DNA of 64,000 bases from NCBI GenBank assembly GCA_944383355.1, contig CALWPF010000003.1, positions 1 through 64,000 of the forward strand, written 5' to 3'. A model generated the notes under the pieces. That model was not told where the DNA came from. It worked only from the letters and a program-made list of their open reading frames with translations, and did not search any database. This document shows, piece after piece, positions 1-8,437 of this stretch. Both the position numbers and the translations under genes were made by a program. Numbering within the stretch: the first letter of the stretch is position 1; every line of letters starts with the position of its first letter. The stretch is from an uncultured Clostridia bacterium. GTDB lineage: Bacteria > Bacillota > Clostridia > Christensenellales > UBA1242.

Positions 1-594
1 GCAATTGGTATACTCACTCCTAGCAAAACTCTCTATGTGATAGATAATGATAACCAAGAGTATTATGTACAAAATATAGATAAATTCTTTTCAAAATCTG
101 AGCAATCCTGCATGGTCTCTCAGATAAAATTGTGTGATGGCATAGTTCTAGCAGGTGGATACATGAGTGATGTATATGAAATGTGGGTAGCAAGATATTG
201 CTATCAACACGATATACCCCTTTTGGCTATATGCGCAGGTCAAACAAATATTGTAAGGATTTTGGGTGGAAATATAGTGAAATTGCCCCAACCTAATGTA
301 CATTACCAACCTTGCGGTGAATATGCTCACAGCATAACAATTGATAAAAATTCAAAATTTTATACTATCGTCAAGACTGAAACTATGATGGTAAACTCTA
401 GACATTGTTACACTGTACAACGCACAGATAAATTAGATGCTGTAGGTTATGATGACGATGGTAATATAGAAGTAGTAGAAGACAAAAACAAAAAATTTTA
501 CTTAGGTGTTAGATTCCACCCAGAATCACTTTGCTCTCAAGACAAACTACACAATAACATATTTAGAGCATTCATTAATGCTACTAAAAAATAA
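1..594 (+). CDS. Class I glutamine amidotransferase-like hydrolase (peptidase C26 / PuuD type), 5' partial
   Basis: The reading frame is open to the left edge, so the true start lies just outside the window; the first residues (AIGI) match the usual IGI beginning of peptidase C26 proteins. The family hydrolyses gamma-glutamyl bonds, for example gamma-glutamyl-GABA. The visible signs are GIVLAGG, then a nucleophile-elbow-like AICAGQ segment carrying the presumed catalytic Cys, a following ILGGN, and a C-terminal HPES with the catalytic His-Glu pair. The protein is short for PuuD (about 198 residues visible against roughly 250), so the substrate is uncertain; a peptidoglycan or polyglutamate substrate is equally possible. 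An intrinsic terminator follows directly after the stop. Confidence 0.8.
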   Translation, partial: AIGILTPSKTLYVIDNDNQEYYVQNIDKFFSKSEQSCMVSQIKLCDGIVLAGGYMSDVYEMWVARYCYQHDIPLLAICAGQTNIVRILGGNIVKLPQPNVHYQPCGEYAHSITIDKNSKFYTIVKTETMMVNSRHCYTVQRTDKLDAVGYDDDGNIEVVEDKNKKFYLGVRFHPESLCSQDKLHNNIFRAFINATKK

Positions 595-620
595 AGGCTA
601 GTATGTAGCCTTTTTATTTT
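592..620 (+). terminator. Intrinsic terminator after the amidotransferase-like gene
   Basis: Inverted repeat AAGGCTA/TAGCCTT around a five-base loop followed by a T-rich tract; it overlaps the stop codon. Confidence 0.8.
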
Positions 621-796
621 TCTACTAACTCAAATCTAAGTCTTAAATCATTTGTGCACAATTATTACATTGAATTTATTCCATACTGCTGCTATATATA
701 GATATCTCTTAAATATCTCATAAACTATCATTTGATATTTATGGTTTAATATCGCTCGTTAGTGAAACAAGCAAAATATAAAACAATATTTGTCAC

Positions 797-1165
797 TTAT
801 TTTTTGGTTTTGCTACTAAAAATAAGTGAAAAGATAAATGCAGATACCACGGCGACTGTTATACCCACGGCTGTAGCAGTTAATCCCCCAGCCAACATAC
901 CAATTACACCATTCTCTGCCATTCCTTCCATAGCACCTTTTGCTAAACTATAACCAAAGCCCATAATAGGGACAGTTACACCAGAGCCTGCAAATTCTCG
1001 CAAGGTCTCAAAAACTCCGAAAACCTCTAATGCTACACCAAGTAACAAAAAAGATACCAAAATTCTTGCACTAGTCATTTTGGTGGTAATTATTAATATT
1101 TGTCCAAGCATACATACAAATCCACCAACCAAAAACACTTTTAGATACATTATAATATCAAACAA
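797..1165 (-). CDS. spoVAE: Stage V sporulation protein AE
   Basis: Small integral membrane subunit of the SpoVA complex, which moves calcium-dipicolinate across the inner forespore membrane. The 122 residues show about four hydrophobic segments and the family-typical GGFVCMLGQ near the start and GSGVTVPIMGFG in the middle. It is the last gene of spoVAC-spoVAD-spoVAE and begins three bases after the spoVAD stop. The first in-frame start is TTG at 1165, with GGAG lying inside the end of spoVAD about 11 bases upstream; an in-frame ATG at 1150 is an alternative that would still leave the first membrane helix intact. The start is therefore uncertain, the identity is not. Confidence 0.92.
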   Translation of the reverse strand: MFDIIMYLKVFLVGGFVCMLGQILIITTKMTSARILVSFLLLGVALEVFGVFETLREFAGSGVTVPIMGFGYSLAKGAMEGMAENGVIGMLAGGLTATAVGITVAVVSAFIFSLIFSSKTKK

Positions 1166-1168
1166 TTC

Positions 1169-2176
1169 TCATAAATCTCCTTTTAGTACCACGCCATGAG
1201 CAATACAAGGTATACTCTCTCCCTGCTGAGCAGATACCGTACTCATCAGAGCACCTGTTGCGACAAACAAAACATTCTTGAGATGTCCGCTACGCATTCG
1301 TTGCAATACATAACTATTGAGTATACTGGCACCACAGCCACAACCACTACCACCCATAAATGTTTTTTGATAATTTGCATAAATCATCTGTCCACAATCG
1401 CTATAATTTTTACCCAATTTGTACCCCTTGTACTCCAGCAAATCCATCAAAATCTCACTACCTAATTTCCCTAAATCACCTGTAAGTATCAAGTCATAAT
1501 AATCTGGCTCTCTACCAGTGTCCTGCAAATGAGTAGCAATTGTATCAAAAGCAGCTGGCGCCATAGCCGCCCCCATATTATTGGCGTCAGTAACGCCCCA
1601 ATCTACTACTTTACCAATGGTAGCACTAGTCACGGCTATACCACTATCATTACGAGCGAGCACGGTACAACCAGCTCCAGTGACAGTCCACTGGCTAGTG
1701 GGCGGTCTCTGAGTACCCAACTCCAATGGATACCTAAATTGTTTCTCGGCACTACTAAAGTGACTTCCTGTCGCACAAACAGCGTTGGATACGTATCCTC
1801 CATCAACCAAACAAGCACCTATACATAGACTCTCTGCCATAGTACTACACGCACCAAACATACCGGCATATGGTATACTAAGCGAACGAGCAGCAAAACT
1901 ACTACTAGTAATCTGATTCATCAAATCACCAGCTAGCATTACATCTACCTCATCAGGTTTTAATTTTGCATTAGCTATTGCCTGAGTAATAGTATACTCT
2001 ATCATTTTGCTTTCTGCTTTTTCATAACTTTTTTCTCCAAATAAGTCATTATCACTAATCTCATCAAAAAACTGCGCAAAATTACCTTTACCCTCTTTGG
2101 GGCCCACCACTGAATAGTTACCTATGACTCTAGGGTAATTATTAAATACAAAAGTCTGTTTACCTAACCTGTTCAT
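1169..2176 (-). CDS. spoVAD: Stage V sporulation protein AD
   Basis: Soluble, thiolase-fold SpoVA subunit that in Bacillus binds dipicolinic acid and sits on the outer face of the spore inner membrane. The 335 residues match the family along their length: GKQTF near the N-terminus, an AGDLMNQ segment, the GACSTMAES stretch, and glycine-rich GGSGCGCGAS near the C-terminus. The start ATG at 2176 has a clear GGAG six bases upstream. It is flanked by spoVAC (nine bases) and spoVAE (three bases), which supports one transcription unit, expected to be under forespore sigma-G control by analogy. Confidence 0.96.
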   Translation of the reverse strand: MNRLGKQTFVFNNYPRVIGNYSVVGPKEGKGNFAQFFDEISDNDLFGEKSYEKAESKMIEYTITQAIANAKLKPDEVDVMLAGDLMNQITSSSFAARSLSIPYAGMFGACSTMAESLCIGACLVDGGYVSNAVCATGSHFSSAEKQFRYPLELGTQRPPTSQWTVTGAGCTVLARNDSGIAVTSATIGKVVDWGVTDANNMGAAMAPAAFDTIATHLQDTGREPDYYDLILTGDLGKLGSEILMDLLEYKGYKLGKNYSDCGQMIYANYQKTFMGGSGCGCGASILNSYVLQRMRSGHLKNVLFVATGALMSTVSAQQGESIPCIAHGVVLKGDL

Positions 2177-2185
2177 ACATATCTC

Positions 2186-2632
2186 CTAAAAAATCAAACC
2201 CAAAATACCTGCAACTATACTAGCAATCACACCTATAACTATTACTGGACCAGCAATAACGAACATTTTTGCGCAAAGTCCAAATATGATACCCTCACGT
2301 TTAAATTCCATGGCAGGACTGGCTATTGAATTACTAAATCCAGTAATAGGCACAATACTACCAGCGCCCGCATAAGCCCCAATTCTATCATATACGCCTA
2401 CTCCAGTCAAAAATGAAGCAATAAAAATAAGGATTGCAGATTCCCAAACACCTGCAACATCAGCTGTCATAGTAGGGAAAAAATACATAAGGCTATCTTT
2501 TATTAATTCTCCAAGTAAACATATCAAGCCACCAACCCAAAATGCATGAAAAAGTGATGGCCAAGGCTTTGTTTTTGCCATTTTAGATGTTACATATTCA
2601 TTGTATTTTCTATTTCTTTCCAAATCTTGCAT
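2186..2632 (-). CDS. spoVAC: Stage V sporulation protein AC
   Basis: Membrane subunit of the SpoVA dipicolinate channel; in Bacillus SpoVAC behaves as a mechanosensitive channel. The 148 residues start with a charged N-terminal stretch and then show four hydrophobic segments with the motifs FWVGGLICLLGE and GAYAGAGSIVPITGF. The ATG at 2632 follows GAGGGGTG at good spacing. It is the first gene of the operon; the 224 bases to the divergent Asn-rich gene must contain its promoter, but I found no convincing sigma-G site. Confidence 0.95.
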   Translation of the reverse strand: MQDLERNRKYNEYVTSKMAKTKPWPSLFHAFWVGGLICLLGELIKDSLMYFFPTMTADVAGVWESAILIFIASFLTGVGVYDRIGAYAGAGSIVPITGFSNSIASPAMEFKREGIIFGLCAKMFVIAGPVIVIGVIASIVAGILGLIF

Positions 2633-2856
2633 ATGTCACCCCTCACTAAAGAAATATTGCAAAAATTACTATTTTCATACTATCGTATCGCAAATTTGAT
2701 AACTAATTGGGTAATTGTGTAACTACAATAACCATCTTTAATATTTAAGATTTATTAAAAATGACAAAAAGTATGCAAATTTTTTATTTTTTTATAAATA
2801 ATTTTTTTGATTTTATACAAACTAGCACTATCATAAAATCATTTAAGGAGAATAAA

Positions 2857-4521
2857 ATGAAAAAAATAGTAGCACTATCATTGACTTTGGCACTAGCTGG
2901 AACTGCAGGAGCTTTTTTTGCGCTATCTGATAACGCAGACAATGAAAAAAATCAGTCAGTTGATGCATTAGAAAATATTTGTGAAAATATAGCAAACAAC
3001 CCTAGGGATATAATTATTGGTGATGGTTATTATGTTGCTTTAAGTGAAAATGTACTATCTCTAGTACCTAGGAAAACAACCGAATTTACAACAGGAAACA
3101 TGTCAACAAACGATGTATTAACACAAAACAACAACCTAAATAATAATCTAACTAACAACGGTTTAAATAATAACAATACCCAAAACAATAATATTAATAA
3201 TATGGCTCAGTCCAACAAGGGCACTAGCCCCTATGGTATAGGTAATGCTAATGCAGGAGTACTGCCAAACAATGGTAATGGTAATCAAGTAATAAATAGT
3301 AATCCTAATATCAACAATAATGACTCCATTACAAACAACAATACAAGTACCAATAAAGCAAACCGAACTAACCACTCAGGTGGAATAGACAGCATGGTAC
3401 GCACAAATAATATTGACACTTATCAAAACAATCAAAACCGCAATATTGATAATGTAAATTATGACAATAACGGTAATGTAAATAGACAAAATATTAATAA
3501 CCAAATGTACGCAAACACAACAGATACAAATAATCAAAACGCAAATAAAACAAACATTACCTCCAACGAAACAACGACCAACAATCAAAGGACAAAAGAT
3601 ATAAAGACTACTACGCCACGACAAAGATTAGCTCTATGGAGTATCAATGGCAAAAACATAGAACAAGACGCTACCAGTCCTCAATTACAGAGTGAATTGG
3701 AATCACAACGTGCAAGACTAGAGCAAAATATTAATACATTACAACAATATCTAGACAATAATGGGGGCACAATTGAGTTATCTGATGAGGCAAGTAAACA
3801 ATTAAGTGGCTATGCTCAAGTGATACACAATTTAACTGGGAAATTGATGAAAAACCACTTTGAATTATCTCGTAGTATGTTTTGGTTTAGCAACGCAAAC
3901 GCCCAATCCAACGCCAACAATACCACAAGCACTGACACAGATTCAACTAGCGTTAGCCCAGATTATTTAGTGATAAAGAGTATATTAGGTACAAGAATAC
4001 TATATATGGACACTATCAATCAGGCACTTGAGCAGGTAAATAATTTGCTGTCAAACGAACTAAACAAAACAACCACACCTGATACAGACAACACAGACAA
4101 TCGTTTTGATAACATAAGTACCACAAACAATACTCAAAACACAACCAACCAAAATACTAATATAACAACTAACCCAAACAATAACACAAGCACAAGCCCT
4201 AACACTACTAATCAAAACATAATCAACTCTAGCACAACAAAGCATAGTACTCAAACAAATAATACAAATGCAACCAATCAACAAACCAATAATACTGCAA
4301 TAAATCAACCTAAAATTGATGGAATTGTTACTACACCAAACACTAATACTAGTGCAAACAATTCAACAGTTATAAACAGTACTCAGCAAGTAAAATCTAC
4401 TACTCAGACAAACAACCCTAACATTCCTATAGATAACTCAAAAAATACTGGCATCAGCGCACAAAAAACGGTAAACTCTGCACAAAACAACTTAAATAAA
4501 ACTACTTTACAAACTGCATAG
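2857..4521 (+). CDS. Secreted Asn/Thr-rich low-complexity protein of unknown function
   Basis: I do not recognise this 554-residue protein. The frame could be extended upstream to 2761, but the ATG at 2857 has AAGGAG six bases before it and opens a typical signal peptide (MKKIVALSLTLALAGTAGA), so I take that start. After a short conserved-looking segment the protein has a long Asn-rich tract (about residues 90-260), then a block of about 125 residues with normal composition and predicted helix (from RQRLALWS to about SRSMFWF), and then a second Asn/Thr-rich tract to the end. It is divergent from spoVAC, and the shared intergenic region makes a sporulation or surface role possible, but this is only inference. 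No cell-wall sorting motif is seen. Confidence 0.8.
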   Translation: MKKIVALSLTLALAGTAGAFFALSDNADNEKNQSVDALENICENIANNPRDIIIGDGYYVALSENVLSLVPRKTTEFTTGNMSTNDVLTQNNNLNNNLTNNGLNNNNTQNNNINNMAQSNKGTSPYGIGNANAGVLPNNGNGNQVINSNPNINNNDSITNNNTSTNKANRTNHSGGIDSMVRTNNIDTYQNNQNRNIDNVNYDNNGNVNRQNINNQMYANTTDTNNQNANKTNITSNETTTNNQRTKDIKTTTPRQRLALWSINGKNIEQDATSPQLQSELESQRARLEQNINTLQQYLDNNGGTIELSDEASKQLSGYAQVIHNLTGKLMKNHFELSRSMFWFSNANAQSNANNTTSTDTDSTSVSPDYLVIKSILGTRILYMDTINQALEQVNNLLSNELNKTTTPDTDNTDNRFDNISTTNNTQNTTNQNTNITTNPNNNTSTSPNTTNQNIINSSTTKHSTQTNNTNATNQQTNNTAINQPKIDGIVTTPNTNTSANNSTVINSTQQVKSTTQTNNPNIPIDNSKNTGISAQKTVNSAQNNLNKTTLQTA

Positions 4522-4572
4522 TATTGTGCATCGTATATAAAAACAACGATAATTGGTTATCTTTTATCAAAA

Positions 4573-4608
4573 TAAAAACCTTGTAAAGATTTACAAGGCT
4601 TTTATTTA
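4573..4608. terminator. Bidirectional intrinsic terminator between the Asn-rich gene and typA
   Basis: Perfect CCTTGTAA/TTACAAGG stem with a four-base loop. It has an A-rich left flank and a T-rich right flank, so it can end transcription from both converging genes. Confidence 0.85.
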
Positions 4609-4615
4609 TATCAAT

Positions 4616-6445
4616 CTATACTACTTCCTCAGACCTACCTCGCAACTTTGCACGAGCACTATGGTCCAAAACAATCTTGCGTATACGGATACTTTCTGGG
4701 GTAACCTCAAGATACTCATCATCATTCAAAAATTCTATGCAGTCCTCAAGGCTAAGATTTTTGTGTGGTATCAGTCTCAGCGCATCATCACTGCTACAAC
4801 TACGACAGTTTGATAAATGTTTTTTCTTACAAACATTCACAACCAAATCATTCCCCTTAGGGTTTTGTCCTACCACCATTCCACCATAAACTTTTGTATT
4901 TGGGCCAATAAACAAGTCTCCCCGCTCTTGAGTGTTATATAATCCGTAGGTTGTAGCTTCACCTGTTTCGAATGCTATCAAAGAACCAAATTGTCTAGTC
5001 GTAATATCGCCTTTGTAAGGTTCGTAATCATAAAACACACTAGACAATACGCCCTCACCTCGTGTATCTGTCAAAAACTCTGACTTGAACCCAAATAAAC
5101 CTCTGGTAGGAATATAAAACTCCATTTTTACTCTAGAATTGTGAGGCGTCATTTGTATCAACTCTGCCTTGCGAATTCCCATTTTGCCCATAACCGTTCC
5201 CATACTATCCTCTGGAACATCTAATACTAATTTGTCTACCGGCTCACATTTTTGACCATCAATATCACGGAATAATACTCTTGGCTTGCTAACCTGGAAC
5301 TCATAGCCATCTCTACGCATATTCTCTATGAGTATAGACAAATGCATCTCACCTCTACCACAGACACGAAAAGCATCAGCACTGTCAGTATCACTAACCT
5401 CCAAAGACAAATCTTTTACAGCCTCTTTGTATAGACGGTCACGCAAATGTCTACTGGTAACAAATTTACCCTCTTTACCTGCAAATGGACTGTTGTTTAC
5501 CAAAAATGTCATCTCCACACTAGGCTTTTCGATAGAGACAAACTCTATTGGCTGAGTATCAAGTGGGCTACAAAATGTATCACCTATACTGCCCTCCTCT
5601 ATGCCAGCAATACAAACAATATCACCAACCATACCAACATCAATCGGTACACGATTCAAACCAGAATAAGCAAATAATTGCACTATTTTGCCACGAATAT
5701 TTTTAGGCTCATGATAATTAGTTACCACTATACTATCACCAACTTTGCAAGAACCTTGCGAAATTTTACCAATAGCTAATCTACCGACAAAATCATTATG
5801 CTCAGCACTACTAACCAACATCTTGAATGGTAAATTCTCATCGCCACTAGGAGCAGGTATGTGAGATAAAATTGTCTCAAATAATGGCACCATATCACTA
5901 CCCTCGATGTCAGGGCTCAAACTACTAATACCCTTGCGTGCAGAACAATAAACAAATGGAGAATCTAATTGCTCATCACTCGCATCAAGGTCCATAAACA
6001 ATTCTAAAACCTCATCTCTGACCTCATTTAGTCTAGCGTCTGGACGATCAATTTTGTTGATAACTACTACTACTTTTAAATTAAGATTAAGTGCTTTTTG
6101 TAACACGAATCTTGTCTGAGGCATAGGTCCCTCAAAGGCATCTACTACTAGTAATACACCGTCTACCATCTTTAGTATACGCTCTACTTCACCACCAAAA
6201 TCTGCATGACCAGGAGTATCAACTACATTAATCTTTACATCTTTGTACATACAACTAGCGTTTTTAGATAAAATAGTTATTCCACGTTCACGCTCAATAT
6301 CATTAGAGTCCATTACTCTATCGGCAACTACCTGATTTTGGTGAAACACATGACCTTGTTTTAACAACTCATTTACCAAACTAGTCTTACCATGATCAAC
6401 ATGTGCTATTATTGCTATATTTCTTAACTTTTCATTAACCATCAT
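4616..6445 (-). CDS. typA: Translational GTPase TypA/BipA
   Basis: Ribosome-binding GTPase of the EF-G/LepA class, involved in ribosome assembly and stress adaptation. It carries the P-loop AHVDHGKTS near residues 13-21, the ERERGITI switch region, DTPGHADFGGEVER, NKIDRPDA, and the TypA-specific C-terminal half with RGLFGFKSEFLTDTRGEG. At about 610 residues it is full length. In-frame candidates are GTG (6451), ATG (6445) and ATG (6442); AAGG at 6451-6454 sits five bases before 6445, so I prefer one of the ATG pair. It is a single-gene unit with its own promoter at 6530-6558. Confidence 0.97.
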   Translation of the reverse strand: MMVNEKLRNIAIIAHVDHGKTSLVNELLKQGHVFHQNQVVADRVMDSNDIERERGITILSKNASCMYKDVKINVVDTPGHADFGGEVERILKMVDGVLLVVDAFEGPMPQTRFVLQKALNLNLKVVVVINKIDRPDARLNEVRDEVLELFMDLDASDEQLDSPFVYCSARKGISSLSPDIEGSDMVPLFETILSHIPAPSGDENLPFKMLVSSAEHNDFVGRLAIGKISQGSCKVGDSIVVTNYHEPKNIRGKIVQLFAYSGLNRVPIDVGMVGDIVCIAGIEEGSIGDTFCSPLDTQPIEFVSIEKPSVEMTFLVNNSPFAGKEGKFVTSRHLRDRLYKEAVKDLSLEVSDTDSADAFRVCGRGEMHLSILIENMRRDGYEFQVSKPRVLFRDIDGQKCEPVDKLVLDVPEDSMGTVMGKMGIRKAELIQMTPHNSRVKMEFYIPTRGLFGFKSEFLTDTRGEGVLSSVFYDYEPYKGDITTRQFGSLIAFETGEATTYGLYNTQERGDLFIGPNTKVYGGMVVGQNPKGNDLVVNVCKKKHLSNCRSCSSDDALRLIPHKNLSLEDCIEFLNDDEYLEVTPESIRIRKIVLDHSARAKLRGRSEEVV

Positions 6446-6529
6446 TATCACCTTAATTTTGCTTTTTGTATCAACGAATTGGAGATTGACTTAAAAATAA
6501 AAAAACTCCTTACGAAGAAAGATTGTTTC

Positions 6530-6558
6530 ATTTTACCATATAGACTAGTTTTTTTCAA
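6530..6558 (-). promoter_or_regulatory. Sigma-A type promoter of typA
   Basis: On the minus strand TTGAAA (6553-6558) and TAAAAT (6530-6535) are separated by exactly 17 bases, upstream of typA, leaving a leader of about 80 bases. Confidence 0.75.
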
Positions 6559-6811
6559 TAAGAATTTATAATTTTTTACCAACTTTTTATAAAATTTACA
6601 AAATCAAATACACACAAATTTTTAATAAAGAATAGATTAATAATAAGAAATCATTTGTAAAACAAAATCTTTATAACCCATGACTATATAGTAAATAATT
6701 TAACATTTATAGGATAAATAAAAATTGTACAATGACAAAAAACAAGAAATGCTAAATGCAAAAAATCGCTTAATACTTTTTTTAAAAATGTCAAAAAAAA
6801 CATTTTTTCTC

Positions 6812-6840
6812 TTGACACTGACTAGCGTGTATGGTAAAAT
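6812..6840 (+). promoter_or_regulatory. Strong sigma-A promoter of the tRNA cluster
   Basis: TTGACA (6812-6817), a 17-base spacer and TAAAAT (6835-6840), about 80 bases before tRNA-Gly. The -35 is a perfect consensus. Confidence 0.85.
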
Positions 6841-6920
6841 GAACAAGTATATTCAAAACGACAAAGTTGCATGGCATTCTCGTTTTGGAGCGCATTGGAG
6901 CGCATATATCACCTTGACTA

Positions 6921-6994
6921 TGCGGGTGTAGCTCAATGGTAGAGCCCTAGCCTTCCAAGCTAGTTACGAGGGTCCGATTCCCTTCACCCGCTCC
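6921..6994 (+). tRNA. tRNA-Gly (anticodon TCC)
   Basis: Complete cloverleaf with acceptor GCGGGTG/CACCCGC, loop CTTCCAA, a GGTCCGATTCC T arm and an encoded CCA end. Confidence 0.97.
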
Positions 6995-7169
6995 ATTGGG
7001 TAAGATAGCCAACGCTAAATTACTCTAATCAAAATATTGGTAAAATATTCTTGTGCTAGATTGGATTTTGCTAGCAGGTATTGGACTGCTACTACCCGAG
7101 AGGCAAATATATACTTGAGATAAATTCTTTGGTATATTTACTGGGGGACTGTACTGTTGCAAAATATTT

Positions 7170-7246
7170 GCGTCTGTAGCGCAACAGGATAGAGCAACGC
7201 CCTTCTAAGGCGTAGGTTGGGGGTTCGATTCCCTCCAGACGCACCA
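7170..7246 (+). tRNA. tRNA-Arg (anticodon TCT)
   Basis: Acceptor GCGTCTG/CAGACGC, anticodon loop CTTCTAA, T loop TTCGATT, encoded CCA; 77 bases. Confidence 0.96.
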
Positions 7247-7249
7247 TAT

Positions 7250-7326
7250 GGTGGATATAGCTTAGTTGGTAGAGCGCCAGGTTGTGGCCCTGGAGGTCGT
7301 GAGTTCGAGTCTCACTATTCACCCCA
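7250..7326 (+). tRNA. tRNA-His (anticodon GTG)
   Basis: Loop TTGTGGC gives anticodon GTG. The genome encodes the extra 5' G (7250) opposite the C discriminator, the identity mark of tRNA-His. CCA is encoded. It starts three bases after tRNA-Arg. Confidence 0.96.
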
Positions 7327-7383
7327 TTATCTTCAAAATATTGGATTTTGATAACAAAAGCACTCCATTGTGAGTGCGAACGT

Positions 7384-7458
7384 AGGGGTGTCGCCAAGCG
7401 GTAAGGCACTTGACTCTGACTCAAGCATTCGAGGGTTCAAATCCTTCCACCCCTGCCA
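7384..7458 (+). tRNA. tRNA-Gln (anticodon CTG)
   Basis: Acceptor AGGGGTG/CACCCCT with G discriminator, loop CTCTGAC, encoded CCA. It closely resembles the next tRNA, suggesting tandem duplication. Confidence 0.95.
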
Positions 7459-7497
7459 TATAGTATTATTAGCATCTCTTTTGTACTACTCTATCAT

Positions 7498-7572
7498 AGG
7501 GGTGTAGCCAAGCGGTAAGGCACTAGACTTTGACTCTAGCATGCGTAGGTTCAAATCCTGCCACCCCTGCCA
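7498..7572 (+). tRNA. tRNA-Gln (anticodon TTG)
   Basis: Same acceptor and D arm as the preceding tRNA-Gln, but loop CTTTGAC gives anticodon TTG; CCA is encoded. It lies 39 bases downstream of its near copy. Confidence 0.96.
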
Positions 7573-7631
7573 TTGCGGTATAGACCGCATAAAGCAAAGT
7601 ACTGCTAAAATACTTTTGTTGACAAAAAGGA

Positions 7632-7660
7632 TTGACTTTTTACAAACAATTTTTTACAAT
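7632..7660 (+). promoter_or_regulatory. Internal sigma-A promoter for tRNA-Lys and tRNA-Leu
   Basis: TTGACT (7632-7637), a 17-base spacer and TACAAT (7655-7660), about 35 bases before tRNA-Lys. Confidence 0.75.
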
Positions 7661-7695
7661 ACTTTGGTATTCTTGTATTACAATATGCTAGATAT

Positions 7696-7771
7696 GACCC
7701 ATTAGCTCAGTAGGTAGAGCACTTGACTTTTAATCAAGTTGTCCCGCGTTCGAGTCGCGGATGGGTCACCA
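7696..7771 (+). tRNA. tRNA-Lys (anticodon TTT)
   Basis: Acceptor GACCCAT/ATGGGTC, loop CTTTTAA, canonical GTTCGAG T loop, encoded CCA. Confidence 0.97.
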
Positions 7772-7773
7772 AT

Positions 7774-7856
7774 GCGGTTGTGGCGGAATTGGCAGACGCG
7801 CTAGATTTAGGTTCTAGTGGGAAACCATGGGGGTTCAAGTCCCTTCAACCGCACCA
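7774..7856 (+). tRNA. tRNA-Leu (anticodon TAG)
   Basis: Class II tRNA of 83 bases with a short variable arm, acceptor GCGGTTG/CAACCGC, loop TTTAGGT, encoded CCA. It starts two bases after tRNA-Lys. Confidence 0.96.
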
Positions 7857-7863
7857 AAACCAG

Positions 7864-7900
7864 AGAAAAGCCCTGTCGTGTGACGGGACTTTTCTTTTTT
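7864..7900 (+). terminator. Intrinsic terminator of the tRNA cluster
   Basis: GC-rich hairpin (CCTGTC/GACGGG core, flanked by AAAAG/CTTTT) followed by a run of six T after one C. Confidence 0.85.
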
Positions 7901-7963
7901 GATTATTCATAATAAAATTATTAATACAACTGCATAAAAATCGTAGCTTAAAAATTACTGTGG

Positions 7964-8428
7964 TTACTTTATACTCTCTAATATAGGTCCTGGAACATAT
8001 TTTGATACATCTTTACCATGTTGCATTAATTCATAAACCATACTAGATGAAACAGCACCATATGAGCCTGCTCGGATGTAGATTGTATCCAAACCTGATA
8101 TCTCTTCGTTGATTAACGCCAAATTCTCCTCATAATCATAATCTATACCATTGCGTATTCCTCTAATTAAAAATTGTGCATTGTACTCTCTGGCTGTATC
8201 TATAGTCAAGCCAAAAAATTCAATCACTTCACAATTTGTCATTCCCTCTACATTCAACAATTCTTTAATTACTGTTTTCATCTTAGCACTATCGAATCGC
8301 CTACTCTTGTTGGGATTTTTGCCTATGCCGATGATAACCTTGTCAAACAATTTTGAAGCAACCCTAACAATATGCAGATGCCCTACAGTGAATGGATCAA
8401 AACTGCCAGCATAAAAACATACTCTCAT
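7964..8428 (-). CDS. coaD: Pantetheine-phosphate adenylyltransferase
   Basis: Penultimate enzyme of coenzyme A synthesis; it joins 4'-phosphopantetheine and ATP to form dephospho-CoA. The 154 residues carry the nucleotidyltransferase signature GSFDPFTVGHLHI, the RGIRNGIDYDYE segment and the C-terminal SSSMVYEL motif. The start ATG at 8428 follows AGAGGT. The gene directly upstream, nine bases away in the same orientation, carries the dephospho-CoA kinase domain for the next and final step, so the two last reactions of the pathway are encoded by one unit. Confidence 0.96.
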   Translation of the reverse strand: MRVCFYAGSFDPFTVGHLHIVRVASKLFDKVIIGIGKNPNKSRRFDSAKMKTVIKELLNVEGMTNCEVIEFFGLTIDTAREYNAQFLIRGIRNGIDYDYEENLALINEEISGLDTIYIRAGSYGAVSSSMVYELMQHGKDVSKYVPGPILESIK

Positions 8429-8437
8429 AACTACCTC

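Larger units (their letters stand above)
6446..6920. other. Gene-free AT-rich spacer between typA and the tRNA cluster
   Basis: About 475 bases with no credible coding frame. It contains the typA promoter near its left end and the tRNA-cluster promoter at 6812-6840. The rest shows only A/T-rich sequence with no clear repeat. Confidence 0.7.

Noticed and set aside
3163..4308. Three antisense ORFs inside the Asn-rich gene
   Set aside because: They arise from the low stop frequency opposite Asn/Thr codons and are Ile/Val/Cys-rich artefacts.
6725..6931. 68-residue plus-strand ORF before tRNA-Gly
   Set aside because: It covers the tRNA promoter and the first bases of the tRNA, has no ribosome-binding site and has no recognisable content.
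7092..7424. 110-residue minus-strand ORF across the tRNA cluster
   Set aside because: It is the antisense of tRNA-Arg, tRNA-His and part of tRNA-Gln and yields the well-known spurious peptide of the LEGIEPPT type.
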